This document shows positions 7,306 to 17,300 of a stretch of DNA of 48,067 nucleotides, one piece after another. Below the pieces are notes generated by a model, which did not search any database, was not told the origin of the DNA, and saw only the letters and a list, made by a program, of their open reading frames with translations. The DNA is from an uncultured Bacteroidota bacterium (GTDB lineage: Bacteria > Bacteroidota > Bacteroidia > Bacteroidales > GWA2-32-17). Numbering within the stretch: the first letter of the stretch is position 1; each line of letters starts with the position of its first letter. The stretch lies in assembly GCA_903837285.1 (NCBI GenBank), contig CAILUD010000213.1, forward strand, positions 1 through 48,067. Reading direction: 5' to 3'. The position numbers and the translations under genes were made by a program.

Positions 7306-7395
7306 GTCATTCCGAACAAAGTGAGGCACTTTTCTCACCGAAGGTAATCTAGTAACAAATATCTCCACTAGATCCTTCGCTACGCTCTGGATGAC
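7306..7395. repeat. Dispersed palindromic repeat between the two TM1266-family genes
   Basis: Left boundary GTCATTCCGAACAAAGTGAG, right boundary TCCTTCGCTACGCTCTGGATGAC, with a TCTAGT/ACTAGA inner pair. It belongs to the same family as 6243-6306 and sits inside an apparent operon between two paralogous genes. Confidence 0.8.
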
Positions 7396-7403
7396 AACAT
7401 AGT

Positions 7404-7661
7404 TTATATCGAAAAATTCATTTCTTGAACTTCTATTCCTCCTATTTCTGTTAGTTCCATTTTTAATTTGAAAAACTCTTCCGGTAAATCAACAATATGC
7501 AGAATTATAAAACCAACTCTACTGCATGTATTTTCTGAAACTTCGTGAAAACCTAGTCTAGTATTAACAATGTGCGCATATTTTGACAAAATTATCTGAG
7601 TTTTATTTGCCTCTTTTATTCTGTCTTTTATTGCAATACCAATAATTTTATAATTTGACAT
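7404..7661 (-). CDS. TM1266-family iron-only hydrogenase system regulator, copy 1
   Basis: An 85-residue ACT-like protein of the same family and length as the gene at 7032-7289. Shared motif: TRLGFHEVSENTCSRVGFII, with the C-terminal GIEVQEMNF strand. Overall similarity between the two copies is moderate outside the motif, so the duplication is old or they form distinct partners. It begins 11 bp after the hydG stop, so it is co-transcribed with hydG. The cysteine after the HEV motif is conserved in both and could matter for sensing; that is inference. Confidence 0.85.
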   Translation of the reverse strand: MSNYKIIGIAIKDRIKEANKTQIILSKYAHIVNTRLGFHEVSENTCSRVGFIILHIVDLPEEFFKLKMELTEIGGIEVQEMNFSI

Positions 7662-7672
7662 ATTGATATAAA

Positions 7673-9100
7673 TTAAAAATATAAATCGTGTTTTCCTTGT
7701 TTAATAAGCTCAATACGTTTTTTAAGTTCTTCAGTATTTGCATTATTATCCAATCCTGCTAATTCTTTTTCAATTGCTTTCCAGCCTTCAATTTTAACAT
7801 CGTCAGTAGCATAATCCATTAAATATTCAGCCAATGTTAAAATTGCATTTGGGGTACAAAATCGTTTTATAAAGCCGGGAACAGAGAATTCCATAAAATG
7901 CTCACCTGTCCTACCCTGCCTATAACAAGCTGTACAAAATGAAGGCAAATAACCTGTATGTAACAAATCGCGAATAATTTCATTTAATGATCTGTCATCA
8001 TTAATTTTAAATTGCTCACGATTCAAGTCTTGTTCCTGATTCTTGAATTTATCGTAACCACCAAGTTCAATCTTGGTTCCACCATCAATTTGTGAAACCC
8101 CAAAACTTATAACCTCATTACGAATTTCGGCACTTTCGCGAGCAGTTAAAATTAAACCTGTATATGGAACAGCTAACCTTAAAATTGCAACAAGTCTTGT
8201 AAATTCACTGTTGCTGACCATATATTTTGGGTCAACATTCAGCGAAGAAGCATCCTGAATTCTTGGGAATGAAATTGTATGCGGACCAACATTATAACAT
8301 GCTTCAAGATGATTTGTATGTCTTACCAATGAAAGAACTTCAAAACGCCAATCGTACAAACCAAATAAAACACCAATACCAACATCGTCAATTCCAGCTT
8401 CCTGAGCACGATCCAAGCCTGTTAAGCGATAATCATAATCAGCTTTTTTACCACCAAGATGATATTGTTTATATGCCTCTGGATTATATGTTTCCTGAAA
8501 AATCTGATATGTTCCTATTCCAGATTTGCCTATTGTTCTGAAACCTTGAATATCTAATGGTGCAGCATTTATATTAACTCTTCTTATTTCACCAAAATCT
8601 TTTTTAACACTATACACCAATTCAACATCATGTGCTATACGCTCAGGAGAATACTCTTTGTGCTCACCATAAACAAGAATCAATCGTTTTTGTCCATTCT
8701 CTTCCAATGCAACAACTTCTTTTACAATCTCTTCATCGTTAAGGGTTTTTCTTATTGCTTCGGTATTTGTTGAACGAAATCCGCAATACTGGCAATTATT
8801 TGAACATTTGTTACCAATGTACAATGGAGCAAATAAAACTATTCTATTACCGTAAACTCTTTCTTTTAGAGTTCTTGCACCTTGTTTTATTTCTTCAATT
8901 AATTCGGGATCTGTTGCATTAATTAGTACTGCTGTTTCTTCAAGTGTTAATCTAAGTTTACTTAACGATTTTGCAATTACTTCGCGAACTCTCTCTTTTG
9001 ATGAAACGGTATTATTAATATAGTTCCAAATCTCATTCTGGTCAATAAATGGCTGCATTCTTTTATCGGGAACAACACATTTTTCTGGATTAAATTTCAT
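7673..9100 (-). CDS. hydG: [FeFe]-hydrogenase maturase HydG (radical-SAM tyrosine lyase)
   Basis: A radical SAM enzyme that cleaves tyrosine to CO and cyanide for the [FeFe]-hydrogenase H-cluster. I prefer the ATG at 9100 (MKFNPEKC), giving 475 residues as usual for HydG; the longer TTG start at 9151 adds 17 residues without family support. The N-terminal radical-SAM cluster motif CX3CX2C is C99, C103 and C106 (NKCSNNCQYCGF). The C-terminal auxiliary cluster motif CX2CX22C is C389, C392 and C415. This second motif is diagnostic for HydG over ThiH. hydE, hydF and the hydrogenase itself are not in the window. It leads a unit with two TM1266-family genes and rubrerythrin. Confidence 0.95.
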   Translation of the reverse strand: MKFNPEKCVVPDKRMQPFIDQNEIWNYINNTVSSKERVREVIAKSLSKLRLTLEETAVLINATDPELIEEIKQGARTLKERVYGNRIVLFAPLYIGNKCSNNCQYCGFRSTNTEAIRKTLNDEEIVKEVVALEENGQKRLILVYGEHKEYSPERIAHDVELVYSVKKDFGEIRRVNINAAPLDIQGFRTIGKSGIGTYQIFQETYNPEAYKQYHLGGKKADYDYRLTGLDRAQEAGIDDVGIGVLFGLYDWRFEVLSLVRHTNHLEACYNVGPHTISFPRIQDASSLNVDPKYMVSNSEFTRLVAILRLAVPYTGLILTARESAEIRNEVISFGVSQIDGGTKIELGGYDKFKNQEQDLNREQFKINDDRSLNEIIRDLLHTGYLPSFCTACYRQGRTGEHFMEFSVPGFIKRFCTPNAILTLAEYLMDYATDDVKIEGWKAIEKELAGLDNNANTEELKKRIELIKQGKHDLYF

Positions 9101-9343
9101 TTCTTGTTTTTTAATAAAAAATGTAAAACTTAATATAGTTTTACCTTGCAATGTTAATTTAAATTATTCTTTGTTAAAATGATTAAAGTTGGGTTTGTTT
9201 TCTTCATTTTTTTATAAGATATTTAATAATATAGATTGTAAAATATTTCATTTACAAACCACTGAAATTATGATATTTAAATTAAATATGCGATTTTGAA
9301 ATAATTTTATTTCTATGTCCTTAAACACATAAATTCTTTTTTA

Positions 9344-9351
9344 TATATTTG
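9344..9351 (+). promoter_or_regulatory. -7 promoter element directly at gene start
   Basis: TATATTTG matches TAnnTTTG and ends 4 nt before the ATG at 9356, so transcription would start at about the initiation codon. No clear -33 TTG was found at the right spacing. Confidence 0.42.
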
Positions 9352-9355
9352 GCGT

Positions 9356-10066
9356 ATGAAAAATACAATATTAATTATAGCATGTTCTCTTCTCTGGTTT
9401 GGAGTTCAAGCGCAGAAAAAAAAAGCAAACGACAATCCAACATGGTTTAACCTTGAAGTAAAAGGTGGTGGTGGAATAAGTATGTTTGGTAATAATAATA
9501 TTTGGGGCGATAACGAAATCGGTTCATTTAATTTTAAATTTAATCCAGCTTATGGCGTTGGATTCGGTATTCATATTGTGACAGGTTTAGCTGTTCAATT
9601 TGAAAAAAGCTGGTCAAATATTAGTCAAAAATACACTTATAATAATAGCCTTCCAGATAGAAGTTATGATTTTAAATCAAACGAATGGGCTTTCTTTATT
9701 AGAAATACAGGCGAAGGCGAAAGTGGCGGTTTTATTGGATTGGGTTATAAAGCTTCAAGTATTTCCGGAGAAGACTCTATGTTTATTTTTAATAAAAAAT
9801 TACATTTTATTCAAGTTGAATTTGGAGGCCCACTATGGCAAAACAACATGTTTGACATAAACCTAAGTATGAGATTAGGTTATTGCATTAATGATATGGT
9901 AAGTGCAGACAATTATCATCCAGGCGCTTATACGGTTTATGATAAATACTCGCCAACTCATCCAATTACTGCACAATTATTATTAGGATTAAACTGGCAT
10001 ATTGGATATTGGGCAACTTCAAACTGTAAGCATAAAGGATTTAATTTCTTTGGACCAAATAGCTAA
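9356..10066 (+). CDS. Exported beta-rich protein, probable small outer-membrane barrel
   Basis: A 236-residue protein with a signal peptide (residues 1-19, ending GVQAQ). The mature part alternates polar and hydrophobic residues with many Gly and aromatic residues (YGVGFGIHIVTGLAVQFEKSW, FIGLGYKAS, NLSMRLGYCIND, LLLGLNWHIGYW), as in small outer-membrane beta barrels. It does not end in a classical C-terminal Phe strand (last residues FFGPNS), and there is no T9SS domain. I do not recognise a named family. It is convergent with the fibre-protein cluster, with only 3 bp between the stop codons. Confidence 0.7.
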   Translation: MKNTILIIACSLLWFGVQAQKKKANDNPTWFNLEVKGGGGISMFGNNNIWGDNEIGSFNFKFNPAYGVGFGIHIVTGLAVQFEKSWSNISQKYTYNNSLPDRSYDFKSNEWAFFIRNTGEGESGGFIGLGYKASSISGEDSMFIFNKKLHFIQVEFGGPLWQNNMFDINLSMRLGYCINDMVSADNYHPGAYTVYDKYSPTHPITAQLLLGLNWHIGYWATSNCKHKGFNFFGPNS

Positions 10067-10069
10067 ATA

Positions 10070-12193
10070 CTATTTTGAAGTTTGATAATTTTTAATTTTC
10101 TCAATTTCAGCTTTAAGAGTTTCAAAATTAGATTTAAGTTGAATGTTTTGTGATTCAAGGTTATTTATCGATGCTTTAAGATCAGTTATTTCCTTATGCT
10201 GTTTTTGAAGTTCTTTTAAAAGTAAAACAGAAAGCATTGGATATTTAACTGCATCAGGAATAAGTTTTTCTGAATTACTTCCTTTTATTACATCTTTTTC
10301 TACTGCATATTCTGCAAGCTCAGGAATTACAGATGCAACTTCCTCTGCAATTAATCCAAAATATGGTTTATCATCAGTTATTGAGATATATGATACTGGT
10401 CTAAGTTTGTAAATATTCTCGGTATTAATTGTTAAATCAGTAATTTCTTTTTTATATCTTTTTGAGGAAGTACTTCTTAAAATCTGGCCTGTACTTAAAA
10501 CAACCATATTTGCAGCATTTGCTGTTGTAGCAGCATAAGCACCATGACAAAACATTGTAGTAATTGCTGAACTACCAAGTATTACTCTGTTAGATATTGC
10601 TCCAATTAAATACCCTGCAGTATTTCCAATAAAAACATTATTATCGCCTGTAACACCCTTACCAGCAGATTGCCCAATACAAGTATTTCTTGAACCAACA
10701 ACTGTTGATCCAGCATCTCCTCCTACTGCAACATTAAAGTCACCACTACCATATTGACCAGCTACATTGCCAATAAAAACATTTGAAAATCCATCATCAG
10801 TTTTGTACTTTGCAGCGGTATTTCCAATTATAACACAAGACAAATTATTGATAGAAGATCCACCAGCATCATTACCAATAACAATATTTGATAAACCTGT
10901 TTTATTTGAATAGCCTGCCTTAAAGCCTAAAAATATATTATAATTACCTATACTATCGTTATAACCACTACTGTTACCTATAAAAATATTCGAACTATTT
11001 TTAACATGTTTATACCCTGACTGAAAACCAATAAATGTATTGTTTGTACCAATGGTATTGCTTTTACCACTTTCATAACCCATAAAAATATTATGATCAG
11101 AGGTATTATTATAACCAGCTTGAAAACCCATAAAAAGATTATAATTTCCGATTGTATTAATAAAACCGCTTTTGTTTCCGATAAAAATATTGTGTAATCC
11201 ACTTGAATTATTAAAACCTGTACTATCTCCTATAAAAATATTACTTGCCCCTCCTAAGTTGCCATACCCAGATCGATATCCAATAAAATAATTTTTATTT
11301 CCTACTGTGTTACTATAACCACTTTGATATCCTATAAAAGAATTATACTTACCAATTGTTATAGAATTACCAGCAAGATGACCAATTAAATAATTATCTG
11401 GAGTCATTTTCATATAACTTGTTTTATTCACTCCATTAATATTTTCAACACCAAAACCTTTTAATGTATCTTTTGTCCATATTTTTGAATTATCAGGAGT
11501 AACGTGCAAATATTTATTTGTAAATGCTTTTGTATTATTTCTGCCACTTACTGCAAAACCACCTCTGTTTGATTGAATAGCTTCATCGTTTACAAACACA
11601 TTAACGCTATCTTGATAAACGACAAAAACAGTCTGGCCTATAGAATTCTTTACTTCAAATAATGGGTCTGTAGGCAAAGCAGTAGAACTTCCCTGTACAA
11701 CCATTCTTCCAGATGGGTTATTTAAACCTACACCAACATTGCCAGGATTTGCATTATAAATATTGTTACCAACTTTATTCCATAATGTATCAACATTACC
11801 TGCAGTTTGTGAATACATAGCATAAGGAACAGAAAGAAGCTGTGTAGTACCCATATTAATATATCCGCTACCTAAATCAGCCTCAACTTTTATAAAATGC
11901 GATGTTGCACCCCAGTTAATTAATAAAAAATCTCCCGTAACAACGTTACCAGTTCCTACAGACAAAGAAACTATTCCAAATGCATTAGTTAATATTGTAT
12001 GAGTCTCTACATATTCTGCAGCACCCACAGCTGAAATTGGAATAATACTCAATCTTAAATTTACTGATTGAGATTGTAATACATTGCCGGAAACATCACG
12101 AATTACTGCCTGATATTGAAATGACTGAGGAGATTGAGCAACAGCGAAAAAGCTGATAACTGCAGCGAAAATTAACAATATAATTTGCTTCAT
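10070..12193 (-). CDS. Fibre-like exported protein with S74/endosialidase-chaperone C-terminus
   Basis: A 707-residue protein. Signal peptide 1-19 (ends FFAVAQ). Residues about 20-135 are an N-terminal module shared with the next two genes (SPQSFQYQAVIRD..., NWGATSHFIKVEADLG, GTTQLLSVPYAMYS). The middle (about 255-530) has many 11-12-residue repeats of the form N.FIG..SGY.N..G, predicted to build a beta-roll. The C-terminus (about 585-700) resembles the intramolecular chaperone (Peptidase_S74) domain of phage tail spikes: SSKRYKKEITDL, RPVSYISI, YFGLIAEEV, then a coiled coil. In S74 proteins this domain trimerises the fibre and may cleave itself at the Ser. No T9SS domain is present. Role inferred as a trimeric surface fibre or adhesin. 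Confidence 0.8.
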   Translation of the reverse strand: MKQIILLIFAAVISFFAVAQSPQSFQYQAVIRDVSGNVLQSQSVNLRLSIIPISAVGAAEYVETHTILTNAFGIVSLSVGTGNVVTGDFLLINWGATSHFIKVEADLGSGYINMGTTQLLSVPYAMYSQTAGNVDTLWNKVGNNIYNANPGNVGVGLNNPSGRMVVQGSSTALPTDPLFEVKNSIGQTVFVVYQDSVNVFVNDEAIQSNRGGFAVSGRNNTKAFTNKYLHVTPDNSKIWTKDTLKGFGVENINGVNKTSYMKMTPDNYLIGHLAGNSITIGKYNSFIGYQSGYSNTVGNKNYFIGYRSGYGNLGGASNIFIGDSTGFNNSSGLHNIFIGNKSGFINTIGNYNLFMGFQAGYNNTSDHNIFMGYESGKSNTIGTNNTFIGFQSGYKHVKNSSNIFIGNSSGYNDSIGNYNIFLGFKAGYSNKTGLSNIVIGNDAGGSSINNLSCVIIGNTAAKYKTDDGFSNVFIGNVAGQYGSGDFNVAVGGDAGSTVVGSRNTCIGQSAGKGVTGDNNVFIGNTAGYLIGAISNRVILGSSAITTMFCHGAYAATTANAANMVVLSTGQILRSTSSKRYKKEITDLTINTENIYKLRPVSYISITDDKPYFGLIAEEVASVIPELAEYAVEKDVIKGSNSEKLIPDAVKYPMLSVLLLKELQKQHKEITDLKASINNLESQNIQLKSNFETLKAEIEKIKNYQTSK

Positions 12194-12263
12194 AATCTTA
12201 CTGGTTTATTTTAAAATAAAAAAAGTTAATTTAAATAGTGATTATTCAAAACAATACAAATAA

Positions 12264-12271
12264 CAAAGTTA
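12264..12271 (-). promoter_or_regulatory. -7 promoter element for the 707-residue fibre gene
   Basis: TAACTTTG on the minus strand matches TAnnTTTG, about 70 bp upstream of the ATG at 12193. The nearest TTG lies about 27 bp upstream, which is longer than usual. Confidence 0.35.
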
Positions 12272-12287
12272 ATTATAATGAATATAC

Positions 12288-14369
12288 TTACTCCCATGCA
12301 ATCCAATCAATTTCTAGATTTTGACTCCAAGAACCTCCAGCATTATCAACTCTGAATACATTGACTTGAAATCCAACTCCATTTACATTTCTTGTAGTAA
12401 CAACATACACATCATTATAATTTCCACCTTTAGCTGTTACTGTTACCTTTGGTATTCCAATAAAAGGTGTTGAAAAAACAACATTTGAAACAAATACACC
12501 ACCTATCAAATTTGAGCCTACAGTTGCAGTACCACCTTGAATTTTATTAAAAGTAGTACCACTATTTACTCTTAAAGATCCATTAATATCGACTTTTGCC
12601 TGAGGATTACTCCAGCCTACACCTAACCTGCCAGTTAAAGGAGACAAAAACAAACTGTTAATCTCTAATAATAACGGATCGGAATAAAAAACATAACCAC
12701 CTGCAGCTCTTACCATAAATTGATTTGGATTAGTAGAATTAGTAGTAACTAATGTTGAAGCATCACCAATAATTATAGAACCATTATTATTGTTAGTTGA
12801 AATAAATCTACCTAAAGCCATTGAATTATCGCCAGATGCAATTGTGTTAAATCCAATAGAAGCAGACATAATACCACTTGCTTTCGAGTTATTACCAATT
12901 GCCATGGAACTTTGACCAGATGCTTTTGATAATACTCCCATTGAAAAAGAATTATTACCAGATGATGTATCGCTAATGCCTATTGCCAATGAAAAATCAC
13001 CAGTTGATACAGAATTATAACCAATAGCTGATGAAAGCCTTCCACTTGCCTTAGTTAAAACTCCAAAAGATGCTGCACCATAATTATCAGATAAACTACC
13101 AATTCCCATTGAAATTGATGCAAATCCTAAAGTAGTTGTTCTTGCTCCTAATCCTATTGCAAAAGAATATGCACCTTCAGATTTTGTAAGATTACCTGTC
13201 TGAACTCCAAATTCATCTACTTGAACAGATCCAAAAGCTAAAGAACCTTCACCAATAGCCTGACTTTTATAACCTAAAGAAAAACTACCAGAATTAAAAG
13301 CAATTACAGAATCACCAATCGCATAAGAATTAAGTCCATTAGCAATTGCATTTTTTCCTATTGCTGTAGAATAATCACCTCTTGCAATAGGCTTATATCC
13401 TAGCGCTTGCGACCAATCGCCTTTTGCTTTTGAAATAAATCCTGAAGCAAAAGAATTAACACCAACGCTATCTCTATCTTCAATTAATACTCTGCCAGTT
13501 AATAATGCTTCTTTTGTTGGATACCATAATACTCTTGCCTGGCTTGGATTTATAATTTCTGTAGTATCAACACTTACATTTAAAAAATCTTTATTACCAC
13601 CAGAATTAATTCCCATTACTGCAAAACCATCACTTGCAATATCTTCATTTAAAAAAATTCTAGTTTTATCAGGTGTTACTTTTAGATAATTATGAGTTAA
13701 TGCTTTTGTATTATTTCTGCCACTTACTGCAAAACCACCTCTGTTACTCTGAATAGCATCATCATTTACAAACACATTTACACTGTCCTGATAAACAACA
13801 AACACAGTCTGACCAATCGAATTTTTTACTTCAAATAATGGATCAGTTGGCAAAGCTGTTGAACTACCCTGAACTACCATTCTACCAATCGGATTATTTA
13901 AGCCAACTCCAACATTTCCAGGATTACTGCTATAAATATTATTTCCACTCTTATTCCATAAAGTATCAACATTACCTGCAGTTTGTGAATACATAGCATA
14001 AGGAACAGAAAGAAGCTGTGTGGTACCCATATCAATATATCCGCTTCCAAGGTCAGCCTCTACTTTTATAAAATGCGATGTTGCACCCCAGTTGATTAAC
14101 GAAAAATCTCCCGTAACAACGTTACCAGTTCCTACAGACAAAGAAACTATTCCAAATGCGTTTGTTGATATTGTATGAGTCTCTACATATTCTGCAGCAC
14201 CCAAAGCTGAAATTGGAATAATACTCAATTTTAAACTTACTGATTGTGATTGCAAGGCATTTCCTAAAGCATCACGAATCACTGCTTGATATTGAAAAGA
14301 CTGAGGTGATTGCGAAAAAACATACACATTAAGTGACGTCAAAACTAATGTTAAAATTAAATTTTTCAT
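12288..14369 (-). CDS. Fibre-like exported protein with YadA-head repeats and H-type-lectin-like C-terminus
   Basis: A 693-residue protein. Signal peptide 1-19 (ends VYVFSQ), then the shared N-terminal module and a second block (about 145-260; DPLFEVKNSIGQTVFVVY, SNRGGFAVSGRNNTKAL) almost identical to its neighbours. About 300-540 is a long run of roughly 14-residue repeats of the form S.AIG..S.ASG, the pattern of YadA/Hia head repeats that form a trimeric left-handed beta-roll. Instead of an S74 domain the C-terminus (about 628-692) reads VVFSTPFIGIPKVTVTAK ... GFQVNVFRVD ... EIDWIAWE, closely resembling the H-type lectin domain. A glycan-binding tip is therefore inferred. The gene starts 2 bp after the preceding fibre gene. 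Confidence 0.78.
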   Translation of the reverse strand: MKNLILTLVLTSLNVYVFSQSPQSFQYQAVIRDALGNALQSQSVSLKLSIIPISALGAAEYVETHTISTNAFGIVSLSVGTGNVVTGDFSLINWGATSHFIKVEADLGSGYIDMGTTQLLSVPYAMYSQTAGNVDTLWNKSGNNIYSSNPGNVGVGLNNPIGRMVVQGSSTALPTDPLFEVKNSIGQTVFVVYQDSVNVFVNDDAIQSNRGGFAVSGRNNTKALTHNYLKVTPDKTRIFLNEDIASDGFAVMGINSGGNKDFLNVSVDTTEIINPSQARVLWYPTKEALLTGRVLIEDRDSVGVNSFASGFISKAKGDWSQALGYKPIARGDYSTAIGKNAIANGLNSYAIGDSVIAFNSGSFSLGYKSQAIGEGSLAFGSVQVDEFGVQTGNLTKSEGAYSFAIGLGARTTTLGFASISMGIGSLSDNYGAASFGVLTKASGRLSSAIGYNSVSTGDFSLAIGISDTSSGNNSFSMGVLSKASGQSSMAIGNNSKASGIMSASIGFNTIASGDNSMALGRFISTNNNNGSIIIGDASTLVTTNSTNPNQFMVRAAGGYVFYSDPLLLEINSLFLSPLTGRLGVGWSNPQAKVDINGSLRVNSGTTFNKIQGGTATVGSNLIGGVFVSNVVFSTPFIGIPKVTVTAKGGNYNDVYVVTTRNVNGVGFQVNVFRVDNAGGSWSQNLEIDWIAWE

Positions 14370-14371
14370 AG

Positions 14372-17300
14372 CTATTTTATCTTGGATTCTAATTTCTCAA
14401 TTCTTTCAATCAAGTTGTTTATTAATATCTTCTGCTCGGTATTTTCTTTAACAAGGATTTCATTTTTTTCAACCTGCATATCATTTAACTTTTTCAATTC
14501 TTTAATTGCATTAATTGTAACAAAAGTTAAAGCATGTGAATTAAAACTTAAATACTCTGTTTCATTTTTCGCTCCGTTTCGATCACCTGAATTACCCACA
14601 CTATATTTAAATACTCCAACAGTATAAGGAGCAATTTTTTGAATTTCCTGAGCTAAAATTCCAATGTTTTCACCATCTGTAGGCATACCTGCTAAACCAT
14701 TATATTTATATTTTACCGGATTAATTTTAAGTAAAACATCTAATCCATCATTGAATGTAGTAATATCCTTTTTAAGTCTTTCGTCAGATGCAATAGTCCA
14801 TGTATTAGTTGATGGTTTTGCTGCATTATCTGTTGATAATTGTAATTGATATACTGGTGTAGTTGTTCCAATTCCAACATTTCCTCCTGATGGTTGAAGA
14901 GATAAAGGATCTGCAATAATACCTGCGAGTCCTGACTGTAACCATGCTGCAAAGCTACCACTTGCCATTTTTCCAATATCTAAACCCTCTGAAGATGATA
15001 TGCCAATTCTTAATATCCCTGTTGAAGTAGTATTTGGTATAGATGGATTAGATCCAACAGAAACAACAGATAATCTTGCAGGTGGCGCAATGGTTCCAAT
15101 TCCTACAAATCCATTCTTCAGTACTGTCAAAGCATTACTTCTAGATAAATTACCGGAACCATTTCCTATAACAAATAAAGGATCAGTTCCAATCCATGAA
15201 GAAGCCGAACTGCTTGTCGTATCATTATACCTTCCTGCAACAAAAGAGTTATAAGAATTTGCATAAGTACTTTGTCCCATTGCAATTGATGAAACTCCGC
15301 GAGAATGAGTACTAGAGCCTAAAGCAGTAGAAAACATTCCATTTGCAATAGTATTAACACCCATTGCAGTTGACCATATGCCATTTGCTATAGACCCATC
15401 ACCAAATGCTGTTGAAGACTGGGCATTTGCTTTTGTTCTAAATCCCATTGCAACTGAATAGCTTCCATTTGCTTCCGTTTGATATCCTGTTGAAAGACCA
15501 CATTCCCCGCTTGCTACCGACTGCCATCCCATTGCAGTAGTGAAAAATCCGTTAGACATTGTCTCGTACCCCATAGCAAATGAATTCTGACCGCTTGCTA
15601 TTGAACCAAACCCTAATGCTGTAGAAAAATATCCTGATGCAATAGTTCTGTAACCCATTGATGTAGCAACAAATCCGGTAGATCGCGTATAAGCACCCAT
15701 AGAAGTGGAATACCAATCGGTTGATTTGTTTTTATATCCCATAGATAAAGAATAAAGACCTGTAGCAGAATCGCCCGCACCAAAAGCAATAGCTCCTTCT
15801 GCAGAAGCTTGTGATCCTAAACCAAATGCAAACGAATAATTACCGGAAGCTCTTGTTACAACACCTGTAGGACCTAGTGAGTCTCTTCCAACATATCCAA
15901 AAGCAAAACTTCCAATACCTGTTGCTTCTGCATAGGCTCCAAAAGAATATGCATCTTGATTAGCTGCAATAGAATGATCACCAAAAGCAAAAGAATTAAT
16001 CGATTTTGCAACTGCATTTTTACCTATTGCTGTTGAATAATTTCCTCTGGAAATTGCTTTATAACCCAATGCCTGAGACTGTCTACCTATAGCTTTTGAC
16101 TCAAAACCAGAAGCAAATGAGTTTATTCCAACACTATCCCTATTTTCAATAAATACCCTTCCTGTTAAAAATGCCTCTTTAGTTGGATACCATAATATCC
16201 TTGGCTGGCTGGGATTAATTACCTCCATAGTATCAACACTTACATTTAAATAATCTTTATTTCCTCCTGAGTTTATTCCAATTACTGCAAAACCATCACT
16301 GGCAACATCTTCATTTAAGAATATCCTTGTTTTGTCTGGTGTTACTTTAAGATAATTATGAGTTAAAGCTTTTGTATTATTTCTTCCACTAACTGCAAAG
16401 CCTCCTCTGTTAGATTGAATAGCATCATCATTTACAAAAACATTAACACTATCTTCGTAAACAACAAAAACAGTCTGACCTGCTTTGTTCTTTACTTCAA
16501 AAAGAGGTTCAGTAGCTAAGGCTGTTGCACTTCCCTGTACTACCACCCTACCTAAAGGACTTGCTGTTCCAATACCCAATCTTTCATTTGAATTATCCCA
16601 AATAAAATTTGCATTTCCTCCAAAAACACCTGAATTATTATATTGAATAGTTTTATTTAGTCCACCTGGTGTTCCCGAATTTAAATCTGTACTAGAAATT
16701 GTAAAATTTGGATAAGTACCACTTATTGTTGTTGCTCCTCCCTGAGTTAATGTTACAGCCTGATCAGGTGCTGTATTTTCAAATGTTGTACCTGATAAAC
16801 TCAAACCTGAACCTGCAGAGTAAGTTGTATTGTTATCTACACTTGAAATTGTAAAATTCGGATAAGTACCACTTATAGTTGTTGCTCCTCCCTGAGTTAA
16901 TGTTACGGTCTGGTCTGGCGCTGTATTATCAAAGGTTGTACCTGATAAACTCAAACCTGAACCTGCAGAGTAAGTTGTATTGTTATCAGCACTTGAAATT
17001 GTGAAATTAGGATAATTTCCTGTTACAGTTGTTGAACCACCCTGATTTAATATTAAAGTCTGATCAGGGGCTGTATTTACAACTGTTGAGCCAGTAATAT
17101 CAATTCCTGTTCCACCAACATAATTTGCTGTTCCGGCTACTGTAGCATAGTTTGCATTTGTAGCATTATCAGCCTGAGTAGCTGATAAAGAATTGATAGC
17201 GTATGGAACAGACAATAATTGTGTTGTACCCATATCCAAATAACTTGTACCACCAGTAGGGTCAGCTTCTACCTTAATATAGTGAGAGGAAGCTCCCCAG

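Noticed and set aside
9101-9151. Longer HydG N-terminus from a TTG
   Set aside because: The ATG at 9100 gives the normal HydG length, and the extra 17 residues look random.
10600-16100. CRISPR-like array from regular short repeats
   Set aside because: The repeats are codon-periodic, degenerate and lie within long open frames of the fibre proteins.
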